Source: Staphylococcus cornubiensis (GTDB taxonomy: Bacteria > Bacillota > Bacilli > Staphylococcales > Staphylococcaceae). Taken from it: DNA of 64,000 bases. The position numbers were made by a program, and so were the translations under genes. The notes beneath the pieces were generated by a model. The model worked only from the letters and a program-made list of their open reading frames with translations, had not been told where the DNA came from and did not search any database. Positions 10,068-17,401 of the stretch are shown here, one piece after another. The DNA is taken from NCBI RefSeq assembly GCF_900183575.1, contig NZ_FXUZ01000001.1, positions 124,001-188,000 of the forward strand, written 5' to 3'. The first letter of the stretch is position 1. Each line of letters starts with the position of its first letter.

Positions 10068-11217
10068 GATGAACAACCTCCAAAAATGCTTTTGTGCCAG
10101 TACCGATATAACTTTGTTGACGATACTGAGTAAGAATGACTTCGAGTGCTGCGACAAATGGTAATAAGTCAAAAGGCGAGATAAATCCCATGTGACCGAC
10201 ACGTAAAATGTGTCCTTTCAATTTGCCTTGTCCCCCAGCAATCGTAATATTAAATTGAGACTTCAATGTATTTTTAATATGTTTTAATTCAGCTTCATCT
10301 TTCGGTATAAATGCTGTCACAGTAGGGGAAGCGTATGTATCATCAACGAGTAAATCTAAATCTAATCGTTGTAATGCCGTACGTACAGCATCCCTAATCA
10401 GATAGTGACGTTGGATGACATGTTCGAACCCTTCTTCTTCAACCATATGGCCATATTCAACGACACCTCTAAAAGTGGATACGTTAGGTGTATATGGCGT
10501 TGAATGTGCCTCTAATGAAGCGTGATGTTTTGCTAAATCTAAATAAAATCGCGGTGTGCGCACTGATTTGAAACGTGTCAATGCGCGATTGTTGTAAGCG
10601 ACAAATGCAATACCAGGAGGGAGCATCAGCGCTTTTTGACTGCCTGATACGAGCACATCGATGTCATCACGTTCAAGGTTCACATCTACAGCACCGATAC
10701 AACTCACACCATCAACGACAAAATAAATTTGATCATCCCATTTTTTAAGAGCATGACCAAGTTCAGCAACTGGGTGAAGGACCGCGGTTGATGTTTCGCA
10801 ATATTGACTAAATACTGCAGTAATCGGTGTGTTGAGGCTTTCAATGAATGTCATGACTTCATTCACATCAAAAGCTTGACCCCATGCGACTTGAAACACA
10901 TGCACATTCTCATAATAGGTTTCAGCAATTTGTTTGAAACGATTGCCAAATGCGCCTGATACAATGACGACAATATGGTCTTCAGGGTTCACAATATTCA
11001 CCATACTTGCTTCTAATGCACTTGTACCGCTTGATGTTAAGATGATGACATTATGTTGACTGCCGAAAATGGGTTTTAATGTACGAAATGCTGTTTCAGC
11101 AATTTGTTCAAAGTCAGCTGAACGATGCCCCACCATGGGTAAATTCATTGCCGATTGGATATGCTGAGGGATAGGGGTAGGACCAGGTGTTAATAGTAAA
11201 GAATGATGGGTATACAT
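10057..11217 (-). CDS. Class V PLP aminotransferase (serine/alanine-glyoxylate type)
   Basis: A 386-residue fold-type I aminotransferase of the class V subgroup that includes serine--pyruvate and alanine--glyoxylate aminotransferases. The opening TPGPTPIP and SSGTSALEASM, the Asp of FVVDGVSCIGAVD, and the PLP lysine in SGSQKALMLPPG are visible. It overlaps serA and is translated first, so it probably acts in the same serine pathway, perhaps substituting for SerC. That assignment is inferred from position; sequence alone does not fix the substrate. A CodY-like box lies 40-54 bases upstream of the start. Confidence 0.82.
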   Translation of the reverse strand: MYTHHSLLLTPGPTPIPQHIQSAMNLPMVGHRSADFEQIAETAFRTLKPIFGSQHNVIILTSSGTSALEASMVNIVNPEDHIVVIVSGAFGNRFKQIAETYYENVHVFQVAWGQAFDVNEVMTFIESLNTPITAVFSQYCETSTAVLHPVAELGHALKKWDDQIYFVVDGVSCIGAVDVNLERDDIDVLVSGSQKALMLPPGIAFVAYNNRALTRFKSVRTPRFYLDLAKHHASLEAHSTPYTPNVSTFRGVVEYGHMVEEEGFEHVIQRHYLIRDAVRTALQRLDLDLLVDDTYASPTVTAFIPKDEAELKHIKNTLKSQFNITIAGGQGKLKGHILRVGHMGFISPFDLLPFVAALEVILTQYRQQSYIGTGTKAFLEVVHHEL

Positions 11218-11256
11218 AGAGAACCTCCTTCAGTAATATTTTTACATTTTACCAAA

Positions 11257-11271
11257 TTTTCAGAAATATTA
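11257..11271 (-). promoter_or_regulatory. Putative CodY box of the aminotransferase-serA operon
   Basis: AATTTTCAGAAATAT matches the CodY consensus AATTTTCWGAAAATT at 13 of 15 positions. It lies upstream of an amino acid biosynthesis operon. This is the expected target type for CodY, which represses when branched-chain amino acids and GTP are plentiful. Confidence 0.6.
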
Positions 11272-11331
11272 ATAGGTGGAAGATGTGAAAATTCTGTAAA
11301 TAATGATTGGATTTTAAGAAATAAGCAACTT

Positions 11332-11371
11332 AAAACACCATACCGAGCAAAAACGACTTCACTCGGAATGG
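11332..11371 (-). terminator. Terminator after the OsmC gene
   Basis: On the minus strand a 10-bp stem (one mismatch; 11338-11347 with 11362-11371) ends in TGTTTTAAG, eight bases past the osmC stop. Confidence 0.65.
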
Positions 11372-11378
11372 TTTGGAA

Positions 11379-11837
11379 TTAATCTTCAGTGGCTACAATA
11401 ATGGTAGGATGAAGTTCGATTGTCACATTACCTCTCAAACTGTTAGAAACCATGCAATTTCGGTCAGCAATCTCAAGCAGTTGGGTTAATCGTTTTTCTA
11501 ATTTTGCTTTTGATGTGGCATCCTTAACATGAATTTCAGGTTGATGAATGATGCGATTCATTTTAAAACGTTGTTGATCCAATTGTGCTTCACCATAACT
11601 GTTCATTGTTATTTGTACAGGTGTTAAATGAGCGCGCTCTAAAGTTGCCGCTAAAGCAATAGTGATACAACTCGCTGCGGCACTCACGAGCAGTTCATCT
11701 GGATTGGTACCCGTTCCAACACCGCCTAGAGAAGCCGGAATCGATACCGCATGTTGAATGACATCGCCTTGCACTTGCCCGACTTCATTGCGACCTCCAT
11801 GCCAGGTAACTTGTACTGGAAATTGGTGTTCAATCAA
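11379..11837 (-). CDS. OsmC/Ohr-family peroxide reductase
   Basis: A thiol-dependent peroxidase family protein of 152 residues, likely removing organic hydroperoxides. Two cysteines stand in the expected places: SAAASCITIAL near residue 57 and DRNCMVSNSL near residue 130. The GGRNEV start and LRGNVTIELHP end also fit. Whether it belongs to the Ohr or the OsmC branch is not settled by eye. It is divergent from the phosphodiesterase gene, with 74 bases between the starts. Confidence 0.82.
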   Translation of the reverse strand: MIEHQFPVQVTWHGGRNEVGQVQGDVIQHAVSIPASLGGVGTGTNPDELLVSAAASCITIALAATLERAHLTPVQITMNSYGEAQLDQQRFKMNRIIHQPEIHVKDATSKAKLEKRLTQLLEIADRNCMVSNSLRGNVTIELHPTIIVATED

Positions 11838-11911
11838 AATACTTCACTCCTTCATCATATATGTTAAGTTAAGTGTAGTAGAAACAAGATAGAATTGAAA
11901 GGGAGACTCTT

Positions 11912-12658
11912 ATGACCAAATTGACCAAACCGTCGAAAAATTTTCAAATTATTGCCCATCGAGGTTTTTCAAAAATATATCCTGAAAATACACGTACTGC
12001 TTATCGTGCTGCGTTAGGAAGACATATTGATATGCTAGAAATAGATTTACATATGACAAAAGATCAAGTGCTCGTCTCCATTCATGACGATACGATAGAT
12101 CGCACGTCCAATCATTCTGGTGCCATTCGCGATTTTACTCTAGATGAATTACGTACATTTGATTTTGGGAGTTGGAAAGAAGGTTGTCAGCCCGAAGCAA
12201 TCATGACATTTGATGAGGTGCTGACGTTAGCGAAAAATTATTCGAAAACACTACTCATCGAAATTAAAAAGCCTAAGCAATATCCTGGAATAGAAGAAGC
12301 GGTCATTGCGACGATTAAGCAACATGACTTTCCTTTTAATCGGATTATTTTACAATCATTCGATCAACAAAGTGTCCAAAAGCTGTATCAAATGGCTCCA
12401 TATATACGACTAGGTGTTTTGCTGAGTCTACGTCAATATCGCTTTAAACAACCACCATTCGAGCAAATTGCAACGTACGCGGATTATGCGAATCCTAACT
12501 TCAAATTGATAAATAAAAAATGGATGAAGCGGGCGCGTGAACACAGACTAAAAGTGATGCCGTATACAGTGAACGATGTGAAAGATGCCAAACGACTCAT
12601 CGACTTAGGTGTAGATGGTCTCATTTCAGATGCGCCGAATCAGTTGTTTAAATTGTAA
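11912..12658 (+). CDS. Glycerophosphodiester phosphodiesterase (cytosolic type)
   Basis: Hydrolyses deacylated phospholipid headgroup diesters to glycerol-3-phosphate and an alcohol. The 248-residue GDPD-family protein has the metal and catalytic motifs IAHRGFSKIYPENT near residue 15, EIDLHMTKDQVLVSIHD with the second catalytic His, and LIEIKKP. No signal peptide is present, so it should act in the cytosol, unlike the secreted GlpQ. A promoter region is shared with the divergent osmC gene. Confidence 0.87.
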   Translation: MTKLTKPSKNFQIIAHRGFSKIYPENTRTAYRAALGRHIDMLEIDLHMTKDQVLVSIHDDTIDRTSNHSGAIRDFTLDELRTFDFGSWKEGCQPEAIMTFDEVLTLAKNYSKTLLIEIKKPKQYPGIEEAVIATIKQHDFPFNRIILQSFDQQSVQKLYQMAPYIRLGVLLSLRQYRFKQPPFEQIATYADYANPNFKLINKKWMKRAREHRLKVMPYTVNDVKDAKRLIDLGVDGLISDAPNQLFKL

Positions 12659-12661
12659 TAT

Positions 12662-12704
12662 AAAAAGGGCGACACATCCCGTAATAAGGAGAAGTGTTGC
12701 CCTT
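12662..12704 (-). terminator. Terminator after the ornithine cyclodeaminase-family gene
   Basis: An 11-bp stem, AAGGGCGACAC with GTGTTGCCCTT, has its T-rich tail on the minus strand. It may also halt transcripts from the converging phosphodiesterase gene. Confidence 0.75.
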
Positions 12705-12710
12705 GAATTG

Positions 12711-13664
12711 TTATTGTTGGATTAAGCGTTCATATGCACCTAATGCGACTGCAAGATCGAAATATGCTGCACCGACACATTTGAACACGGTAATACTGTC
12801 ATCGTCTGTGCGTTGAAGTTTACCATTGAGTGACAATGCTTTTAAATCACCATCAACGTCTTCAAATTTAAAAATACCTTTCTCGTTCGCTTCAATGATT
12901 TCTCCAGCTTCTTCTTTGACGCCTTCAATATCATCAAAATACACTTTATCAGCTTTCGGTAAAATACGATTGTCGATTTCTTTCATATCAGGTCTGTATG
13001 AACCGATACCATTAATATGTGTACCAGGTTGAATTGTGTCCGCATCAAATACGGGTTCAGACGATTGTGTTTGACAGTTGATAATGTCTGCTTGTTCGAC
13101 AAGCTTATTAACATCATCCACTACTTCAACAGTGAGATTTGGAAACGCCTCAGTAATACGCGTTTTAAAATCTTCTGCTTTAGCTGTTGTACGGTTATAG
13201 AGAATGACATGATCAATGTGACGTACTTCAATATTTGCAAGGAGTTGTTCATACGCCATCCCCCCTGTACCAATCATACCTAAAGTCGTAGCATTCTCAC
13301 GACTCAAATATTTTGTCGCAATCCCACTAAGCGCGCCTGTACGTAGACGTGTTAAATAACTACCATCCATACTTGCGACATGTTCACCAGTTTCAAGGTC
13401 AGTCACAATAATATTACCTTGTGTTGTTGGACGGCCATTTTGCGGATTATCTGGCGTAATCGAAGTAATTTTGACAATCCCCAGTTGTCGACCTGTATGT
13501 ACACAAGGCATATAGAGCATCGATTTTGCGCCTTCACCCGTTGGAATCACTGTTCGTTGAGCGAGACTAATGCCATCCATATCTGTAAATAATTGTTCAA
13601 TGTCATTGATCGCATCAGACATTTTATAAGTATTTTTCACTGTTTCTTCATTAAAAACTTTCAT
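12711..13664 (-). CDS. Ornithine cyclodeaminase / mu-crystallin family dehydrogenase
   Basis: A 317-residue NAD(P)-dependent protein of the OCD/mu-crystallin family, whose members deaminate ornithine, alanine or related amino acids. It shows TSITPDNPQNGRPTTQG and SYLTRLRTGALSGIATKYLS near residue 105, and the dinucleotide motif MIGTGGMAYEQL near residue 130. The exact substrate is not predictable; it is not the siderophore-associated SbnB by context. It stands alone, with a terminator downstream and the small-protein array diverging on the other side. Confidence 0.82.
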   Translation of the reverse strand: MKVFNEETVKNTYKMSDAINDIEQLFTDMDGISLAQRTVIPTGEGAKSMLYMPCVHTGRQLGIVKITSITPDNPQNGRPTTQGNIIVTDLETGEHVASMDGSYLTRLRTGALSGIATKYLSRENATTLGMIGTGGMAYEQLLANIEVRHIDHVILYNRTTAKAEDFKTRITEAFPNLTVEVVDDVNKLVEQADIINCQTQSSEPVFDADTIQPGTHINGIGSYRPDMKEIDNRILPKADKVYFDDIEGVKEEAGEIIEANEKGIFKFEDVDGDLKALSLNGKLQRTDDDSITVFKCVGAAYFDLAVALGAYERLIQQ

Positions 13665-14117
13665 AAATCGTGCATGCCTCCTTTGTTAAGTTAATTAACA
13701 GTATAGTGGAAATAGGACATGATGTAAAAAGAGGACGTTTCAAATGGGAGATGAAGTTTTTATCGTTACTTTATTTTAAGTTGGATGAGATTCTCAAAAT
13801 ACTTATGTGAAGAACTTTCTCACTTGTTTTAGTATTCATTCTCAATAGAAGAATGCTTTTCGTTTTATACAAATGACACAGATTTTGAAAGCGTTAATCG
13901 TTAAAGTAGGGAAGCGTTTGAATATGTTTGAAATTTTATTGAAAATGGATTTCTGTAGATATATGATACAATTAGGTTTTAGGCTATGTGATGTAACGCC
14001 ACATAAGATAACGCATCACTGAAATAGTGATAATTGTCGAAAAAACCATAAAAGAACATGAAGAAATTAAGCTAAAAAATCGAAAATGGTTGTCTCGAAA
14101 ATTGAGGTGAATAAGAA
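13665..14117 (+). other. Intergenic region with promoter and hairpins leading into the Sm-like array
   Basis: This 453-base stretch holds no credible ORF. It contains an imperfect inverted repeat around 13793-13852 (AATACT and AGTATT arms). A strong promoter lies at 13939-13967. Two short hairpins follow in the presumed leader: TATGTG with CACATA at about 13985-14008, and ATCACT with AGTGAT at about 14015-14031. The run between promoter and first start codon is about 145 bases, long for a small gene. Confidence 0.6.
13939..13967 (+). promoter_or_regulatory. Promoter of the Sm-like small-protein array
   Basis: TTGAAA and TATGAT are separated by exactly 17 bases. It is the only strong promoter seen upstream of the first array gene. 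Confidence 0.65.
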
Positions 14118-14312
14118 ATGAAACTATGGACTTATGTAGGAAAAAATGTACGAATAGAATTGAAGAATGGCCAACAATTCATCGGTAAGGCTGATGATTA
14201 TGACGATGAAATAGCTAATAATAGCGGAGAAGATTCTATTTATCTAGATACCGGAAAACAAATATACGAATTCGATGAAAGCCAAATTAAATCAATCGAA
14301 ATTTTAGATTAA
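14118..14312 (+). CDS. Sm/LSM-like small acidic protein, array copy 1
   Basis: A 64-residue protein, first of four tandem paralogues. It begins MKLWTYVGKNVRIELKNGQQ and ends ESQIKSIEILD. The alternation V.IEL.NGQ.F.GK...Y, EDSIYL, QIYEF.ES.IKSIEIL looks like the five-strand Sm/LSM barrel found in short hypothetical proteins of Firmicutes. It is very acidic and has no signal or membrane segment. GAGGTGA lies about ten bases upstream of the ATG. Sm-like proteins often bind RNA or form rings, but the acidity argues against a simple RNA-binding role. The function is unknown. Confidence 0.8.
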   Translation: MKLWTYVGKNVRIELKNGQQFIGKADDYDDEIANNSGEDSIYLDTGKQIYEFDESQIKSIEILD

Positions 14313-14313
14313 G

Positions 14314-14362
14314 CACTTAAAAGTCATTGAATCACTTGCAACACAAAAAATTGAGAAACAAA
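14314..14362 (+). repeat. Conserved 49-base intergenic block, copy 1
   Basis: It starts two bases after the stop of array copy 1 and is identical to 14689-14737 except for one base. This conservation is higher than that of the flanking coding sequences. Confidence 0.85.
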
Positions 14363-14492
14363 AAGCAATGTTTTTGGTGAAATGATTGGTAGATTTTACA
14401 TTGAGAGACGATATATTGAAACGTAATAGGTAAAGTTGTACTATTGAAAAATCAGAACGCATGTTATTACTAAATGGAAAGGAAGATAAAGG

Positions 14493-14687
14493 ATGAAGTT
14501 GTGGACTTATGTTGGCAAAAAAGTATCAATAGAATTTATTGACGGTCAGCGATTAACAGGAAAAGTTACAAACTATGATGACGAAATGGATAACGAAAGC
14601 GGAGAAGACTCTATCCACTTTGAATATGGCAATTCATTATATGATATCGATGAAAGCGAAATAAAATCGATTGAAATTATTGATTAA
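14493..14687 (+). CDS. Sm/LSM-like small acidic protein, array copy 2
   Basis: A 64-residue paralogue that starts 375 bases after copy 1. It keeps the invariant ends MKLWTYVG and ESEIKSIEIID and the SGEDSI core. Residues 10-30 and 41-50 differ (FIDGQRLTGKVTNYDD; HFEYGNSLYD). It is the most acidic copy, with about 18 Asp/Glu in 64. AAAGGAAG lies about ten bases before the ATG. No promoter of its own is obvious; it is probably read through from the array promoter. The function is unknown. Confidence 0.8.
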   Translation: MKLWTYVGKKVSIEFIDGQRLTGKVTNYDDEMDNESGEDSIHFEYGNSLYDIDESEIKSIEIID

Positions 14688-14688
14688 C

Positions 14689-14737
14689 CACTTAAAAGTC
14701 ATTGAATCACTCGCAACACAAAAAATTGAGAAACAAA
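14689..14737 (+). repeat. Conserved 49-base intergenic block, copy 2
   Basis: It follows array copy 2 by one base and differs from 14314-14362 at one position. The equivalent stretch after copy 3 (from 15060) has diverged and keeps only short fragments such as AATCACT and AGAAACAA. Confidence 0.85.
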
Positions 14738-14863
14738 GTATTTTACTTTTGCTGAAATTATCGGAAAAGACTATAGAGAAAGTGAATTTATAGAAACGTA
14801 GGGGACGGTACACTACTTAAAAACTGGTACTCACGTTGTTCCTAGAGAGGAGAAAGGTAAGCG

Positions 14864-15058
14864 ATGAAATTATGGACTTACGTAGGGGAAAAAGTTTTGG
14901 TGAAAACTACTGATGGTCAACAATTCATAGGAGAAGTTACAAATTACGAGGATGAAGTGGCCAATGATAGTGGAGAAGATTCTATACATTTATCTACTGA
15001 ACATCAAATATATGATATTGAAGAAAGTCAAATTAAATCAATTGAAATTTTAGAATAA
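14864..15058 (+). CDS. Sm/LSM-like small acidic protein, array copy 3
   Basis: A 64-residue paralogue starting 371 bases after copy 2: MKLWTYVGEKVLVKTTDGQQ to ESQIKSIEILE. The tail is like copy 1 and the middle mixes features of copies 1 and 2 (QQFIG as in copy 1, EVTNYEDE as in copy 2). This mosaicism suggests past recombination between repeats. The ribosome-binding site AGAGGAGAAAGG is strong. The function is unknown; the fold prediction is the same as for copy 1. Confidence 0.8.
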   Translation: MKLWTYVGEKVLVKTTDGQQFIGEVTNYEDEVANDSGEDSIHLSTEHQIYDIEESQIKSIEILE

Positions 15059-15235
15059 GTAGTCTAAGTTTATTTAATCACTAATGCAGCAGGGCAATGT
15101 AGAAACAATAAGTCATTGATTTTACAGGAATGATTGGTAAATTATACATTGACAGATGATTTATAGCAACGTAATAAAGGTGCACTACTCAAAAACTAGA
15201 ACTCATGTTATACCAAACGGGAAGGAGGATAAGCG

Positions 15236-15430
15236 ATGAAATTATGGATTTACGTAGACAAAAGCGTACGTGTAGTATTGAAGAATGGTAAAGAATTTAA
15301 TGGCAGTGTGTTCGGATATGATGAAGTAGCTAATGACAGCCGAGAAGATTGCATATATTTAGATGATGGTATGTTAGTTTTGTATGAATTTAGAGAAAGC
15401 GAAATAAAATCGATTGAAGTTTTAGATTAA
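15236..15430 (+). CDS. Sm/LSM-like small acidic protein, array copy 4
   Basis: The last and most diverged paralogue, 64 residues, starting 372 bases after copy 3. It begins MKLWIYVDKSVRVVLKNGKE. One residue is lost in the central acidic stretch and one is gained before the YEF strand, so the total length is unchanged. The otherwise invariant SGEDS reads SREDC. It ends ESEIKSIEVLD. GGAAGGAGG precedes the ATG. A terminator follows directly, closing the array. Confidence 0.8.
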   Translation: MKLWIYVDKSVRVVLKNGKEFNGSVFGYDEVANDSREDCIYLDDGMLVLYEFRESEIKSIEVLD

Positions 15431-15473
15431 GCGCCTGATGAAACGGTAAATCATTCATCCAGGTGCTCTTTTT
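15431..15473 (+). terminator. Terminator closing the Sm-like array
   Basis: A 12-bp stem, GCGCCTGATGAA with TTCATCCAGGTGC (one bulge), is followed by TCTTTTT. It begins immediately at the stop codon of copy 4. Confidence 0.82.
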
Positions 15474-15486
15474 ATACTCAATTTTA

Positions 15487-15513
15487 AGCGACTGTGCTGC
15501 AGTGGCTTTTTTT
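15487..15513 (+). terminator. Second hairpin terminator, phage-like context
   Basis: An 8-bp stem with one mismatch, AGCGACTG with CAGTGGCT, is followed by seven T residues, only 14 bases after the array terminator. No gene ends between the two, so this one may belong to the unit that left the short ORF downstream. Confidence 0.6.
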
Positions 15514-15614
15514 ATTGCCCAAACCGTGCTTATGGCGTTAAAAGATGCAAGTGTCGTCCACACCCATGCAATGACATAAAACTTGCAAGAGTAGATTTAA
15601 ATGAGGTGCGAAAT

Positions 15615-15800
15615 ATGAAAGAACAATGGTTAAAGTTAAGCTTACAGTTTTTTAATGATGCGGGTACTGAAGCAAATACGGAAACAGATAATACTGTGGA
15701 AAATAGCGAATCAGCTGAGGAAACGAAAGATACGGAACAGTTGACTGAAGCGCAACTTAAATTAGTGAATGATCGTGTGAATGAGGGGTTAGACCTGTAA
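15615..15800 (+). CDS. Short ORF resembling the amino end of a phage scaffold protein
   Basis: A 61-residue ORF, MKEQWLKLSLQFFNDAG at its start, followed by a Thr/Glu/Asn-rich linker (about residues 19-45) and a helix LTEAQLKLVNDRVNEGLDL. The LxLQFF opening with an acidic linker and a TEEEV-type helix is typical of the first 60 residues of phage capsid scaffolding (GP20-like) proteins, which are normally about three times longer. I therefore read it as a truncated remnant. GAGGTG lies six bases before the ATG at 15615, so it may still be translated. No other phage gene is nearby. Confidence 0.5.
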   Translation: MKEQWLKLSLQFFNDAGTEANTETDNTVENSESAEETKDTEQLTEAQLKLVNDRVNEGLDL

Positions 15801-15878
15801 AGAAGAAAAAATAATGGAGATGCCTTGCCAAAAGAGGGTATGTTTTTTACTAGACGTCATTTTAAACCGTTTTTGAAC

Positions 15879-15912
15879 GCAAAAAACACCAAGCATAAAT
15901 ATACTTGGTGTT
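15879..15912 (-). terminator. Terminator after rpsD
   Basis: A 9-bp perfect stem, AACACCAAG with CTTGGTGTT, has its T run on the minus strand, 14 bases past the rpsD stop. Confidence 0.85.
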
Positions 15913-15926
15913 CGAAAAATGATAGA

Positions 15927-16529
15927 TTAACGTGAGTAGTACTCAACGATTAATTGTTCATTGATTTCAGCTGGTAATTCGCTACGTTCTGGAAGGCGAA
16001 CGAAAGTACCTGTTAAGCTATCAGCATCGAAGTTTAAGTAATCAGGAACGAAATTGTTGATTTCTACTGATTCTTCGATGATTGCTAATTTACGTGATTT
16101 TTCACGAACAGTAATTACTTGACCTGGTTTTAATGTGTATGATGGAATGTCAACACGTTTACCGTCAACTTCTACGTGACCGTGACCTACTAATTGACGT
16201 GCTTGACGACGTGTACGCGCTAAACCTAAAGCGTAAACAACAGCGTCTAAACGGCTAGCAAGTAAGATCATGAAGTTTTCACCATGAACACCGCCTTGTT
16301 TACCAGCAGTTTCGAAAGTGTTACGGAATTGACGTTCAGTCATACCGTATAAGTAACGTAATTTTTGTTTTTCGCGTAATTGTAATCCGTACTCAGATAA
16401 TTTTTTACGTTGAGTTGGACCGTGTTGTCCTGGTGCGTAAGGACGTTTGTCTAATTCTTTACCAGTACCTGATAATGAGATACCTAAACGACGAGATTTT
16501 TTCCAGCTTGAACCTCTGAATCGAGCCAT
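15927..16529 (-). CDS. rpsD: 30S ribosomal protein S4
   Basis: A primary 16S rRNA-binding protein that starts 30S body assembly and, in B. subtilis, represses its own synthesis. The 200-residue product begins [21 protein letters not shown]. It carries the S4 domain (about residues 92-155, [31 protein letters not shown]) and ends VEYYSR. The length is normal. AAGGAGG lies before the ATG. It is transcribed alone from a promoter about 200 bases upstream through a structured leader. Confidence 0.97.
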   Translation of the reverse strand: MARFRGSSWKKSRRLGISLSGTGKELDKRPYAPGQHGPTQRKKLSEYGLQLREKQKLRYLYGMTERQFRNTFETAGKQGGVHGENFMILLASRLDAVVYALGLARTRRQARQLVGHGHVEVDGKRVDIPSYTLKPGQVITVREKSRKLAIIEESVEINNFVPDYLNFDADSLTGTFVRLPERSELPAEINEQLIVEYYSR

Positions 16530-16534
16530 AATGT

Positions 16535-16709
16535 GACTCCTCCTTTTTCTTTTTTGTTGTTATGAAAAAACAAAAAAGAGTGTTGAATGCTCAATAGGAT
16601 ATAATGTTTTATGTGTCCTCGCCTCATAGCTCCGGTTACACGGCACGTCCGCTTTGGGAACATCATAGCGCCTATCAATATTCAACTGCTATTTTCGTTT
16701 ATTCACACA
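16535..16709 (-). ncRNA. Probable ribosomal protein S4 autoregulatory leader
   Basis: The rpsD 5' untranslated region is about 180 bases. It contains a compact GC-richer segment (about 16610-16670) unlike the flanking AT-rich DNA, with GGCGCTATGATGTTCCC and GGAGCTATGAGGCGAGG blocks. In Bacillus rpsD is known to be repressed by S4 binding to a pseudoknotted leader. I infer this is the equivalent from position, length and composition; the fold was not computed. Confidence 0.6.
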
Positions 16710-16715
16710 AAGGTT

Positions 16716-16743
16716 ATTGTATCATGATATATACAAAAGTCAA
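16716..16743 (-). promoter_or_regulatory. rpsD promoter
   Basis: On the minus strand TTGACT and TACAAT are separated by 16 bases. This gives a transcription start near 16709. Confidence 0.7.
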
Positions 16744-16763
16744 ACAAAATTTAAAATGGCTAC

Positions 16764-17219
16764 TTAAAGATGTGCTTCTAAAACTTTCACAACATCTTCC
16801 AATCCTGCTTCGTCTACTTCTGAAAAACGTGAAGGAATAGGAGCGTCAATATCTAAAACACCAATCACTTCACCGTTTTTATGAATTGGAATGACGATTT
16901 CAGATTGACTGTTCGCATCACAAGCAATATGTCCAGGAAAAGCATGTACATCTGCGACACGTTGGGTTTGATTTTCTGCAACTGCTGTGCCACAAACACC
17001 TTTGCCGACTTCGATATGCACACATGCTGGTTTACCTTGGAAAGGCCCTAAAATCAATGCCCCGTCTTTCATTAAATAAAAGCCTACCCAATTAATTTGT
17101 GCTAAGTTTTCATTTAATAACGCAGATGCATTACTTAAATTCGCAATTAAATCTGTCTCACCATCTAACATTGCATCGAGTTGACGGGATAAGAGATGAT
17201 AGTCTGTTGATTCTGTCAT
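16764..17219 (-). CDS. msrC: Free methionine-(R)-sulfoxide reductase (GAF domain)
   Basis: Reduces free methionine-R-sulfoxide to methionine. The 151-residue single GAF domain has all three cysteines of the fRMsr family: Cys66 (PACVHI), Cys76 (GVCGTA) and Cys100 (HIACDAN). It also has the closing VIGVLDIDAP. This distinguishes it from GAF domains that only sense ligands. It is convergent in neither direction: rpsD is downstream on the same strand and ezrA is divergent. The symbol is that used for the E. coli enzyme. Confidence 0.88.
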   Translation of the reverse strand: MTESTDYHLLSRQLDAMLDGETDLIANLSNASALLNENLAQINWVGFYLMKDGALILGPFQGKPACVHIEVGKGVCGTAVAENQTQRVADVHAFPGHIACDANSQSEIVIPIHKNGEVIGVLDIDAPIPSRFSEVDEAGLEDVVKVLEAHL

Positions 17220-17401
17220 TCAGTTCACTCACTTTCTTGTCATTTTATTCCATATTATAAGCTAACTCTTGAATGCGACGCAATTTTCTGAGATATTTTG
17301 TATAAACTGCAAAAAACTGCAATTAATTTTAAGATTTTATTTTAATGCATCCTTAAATTACGTTATAATAGTTTTATGTATTTAGGAGGAGACGAGTGGA
17401 C

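Noticed and set aside
16604-16840. 78-codon plus-strand frame across the rpsD leader
   Set aside because: It is antisense to the leader and the fRMsr gene, with no start signal.
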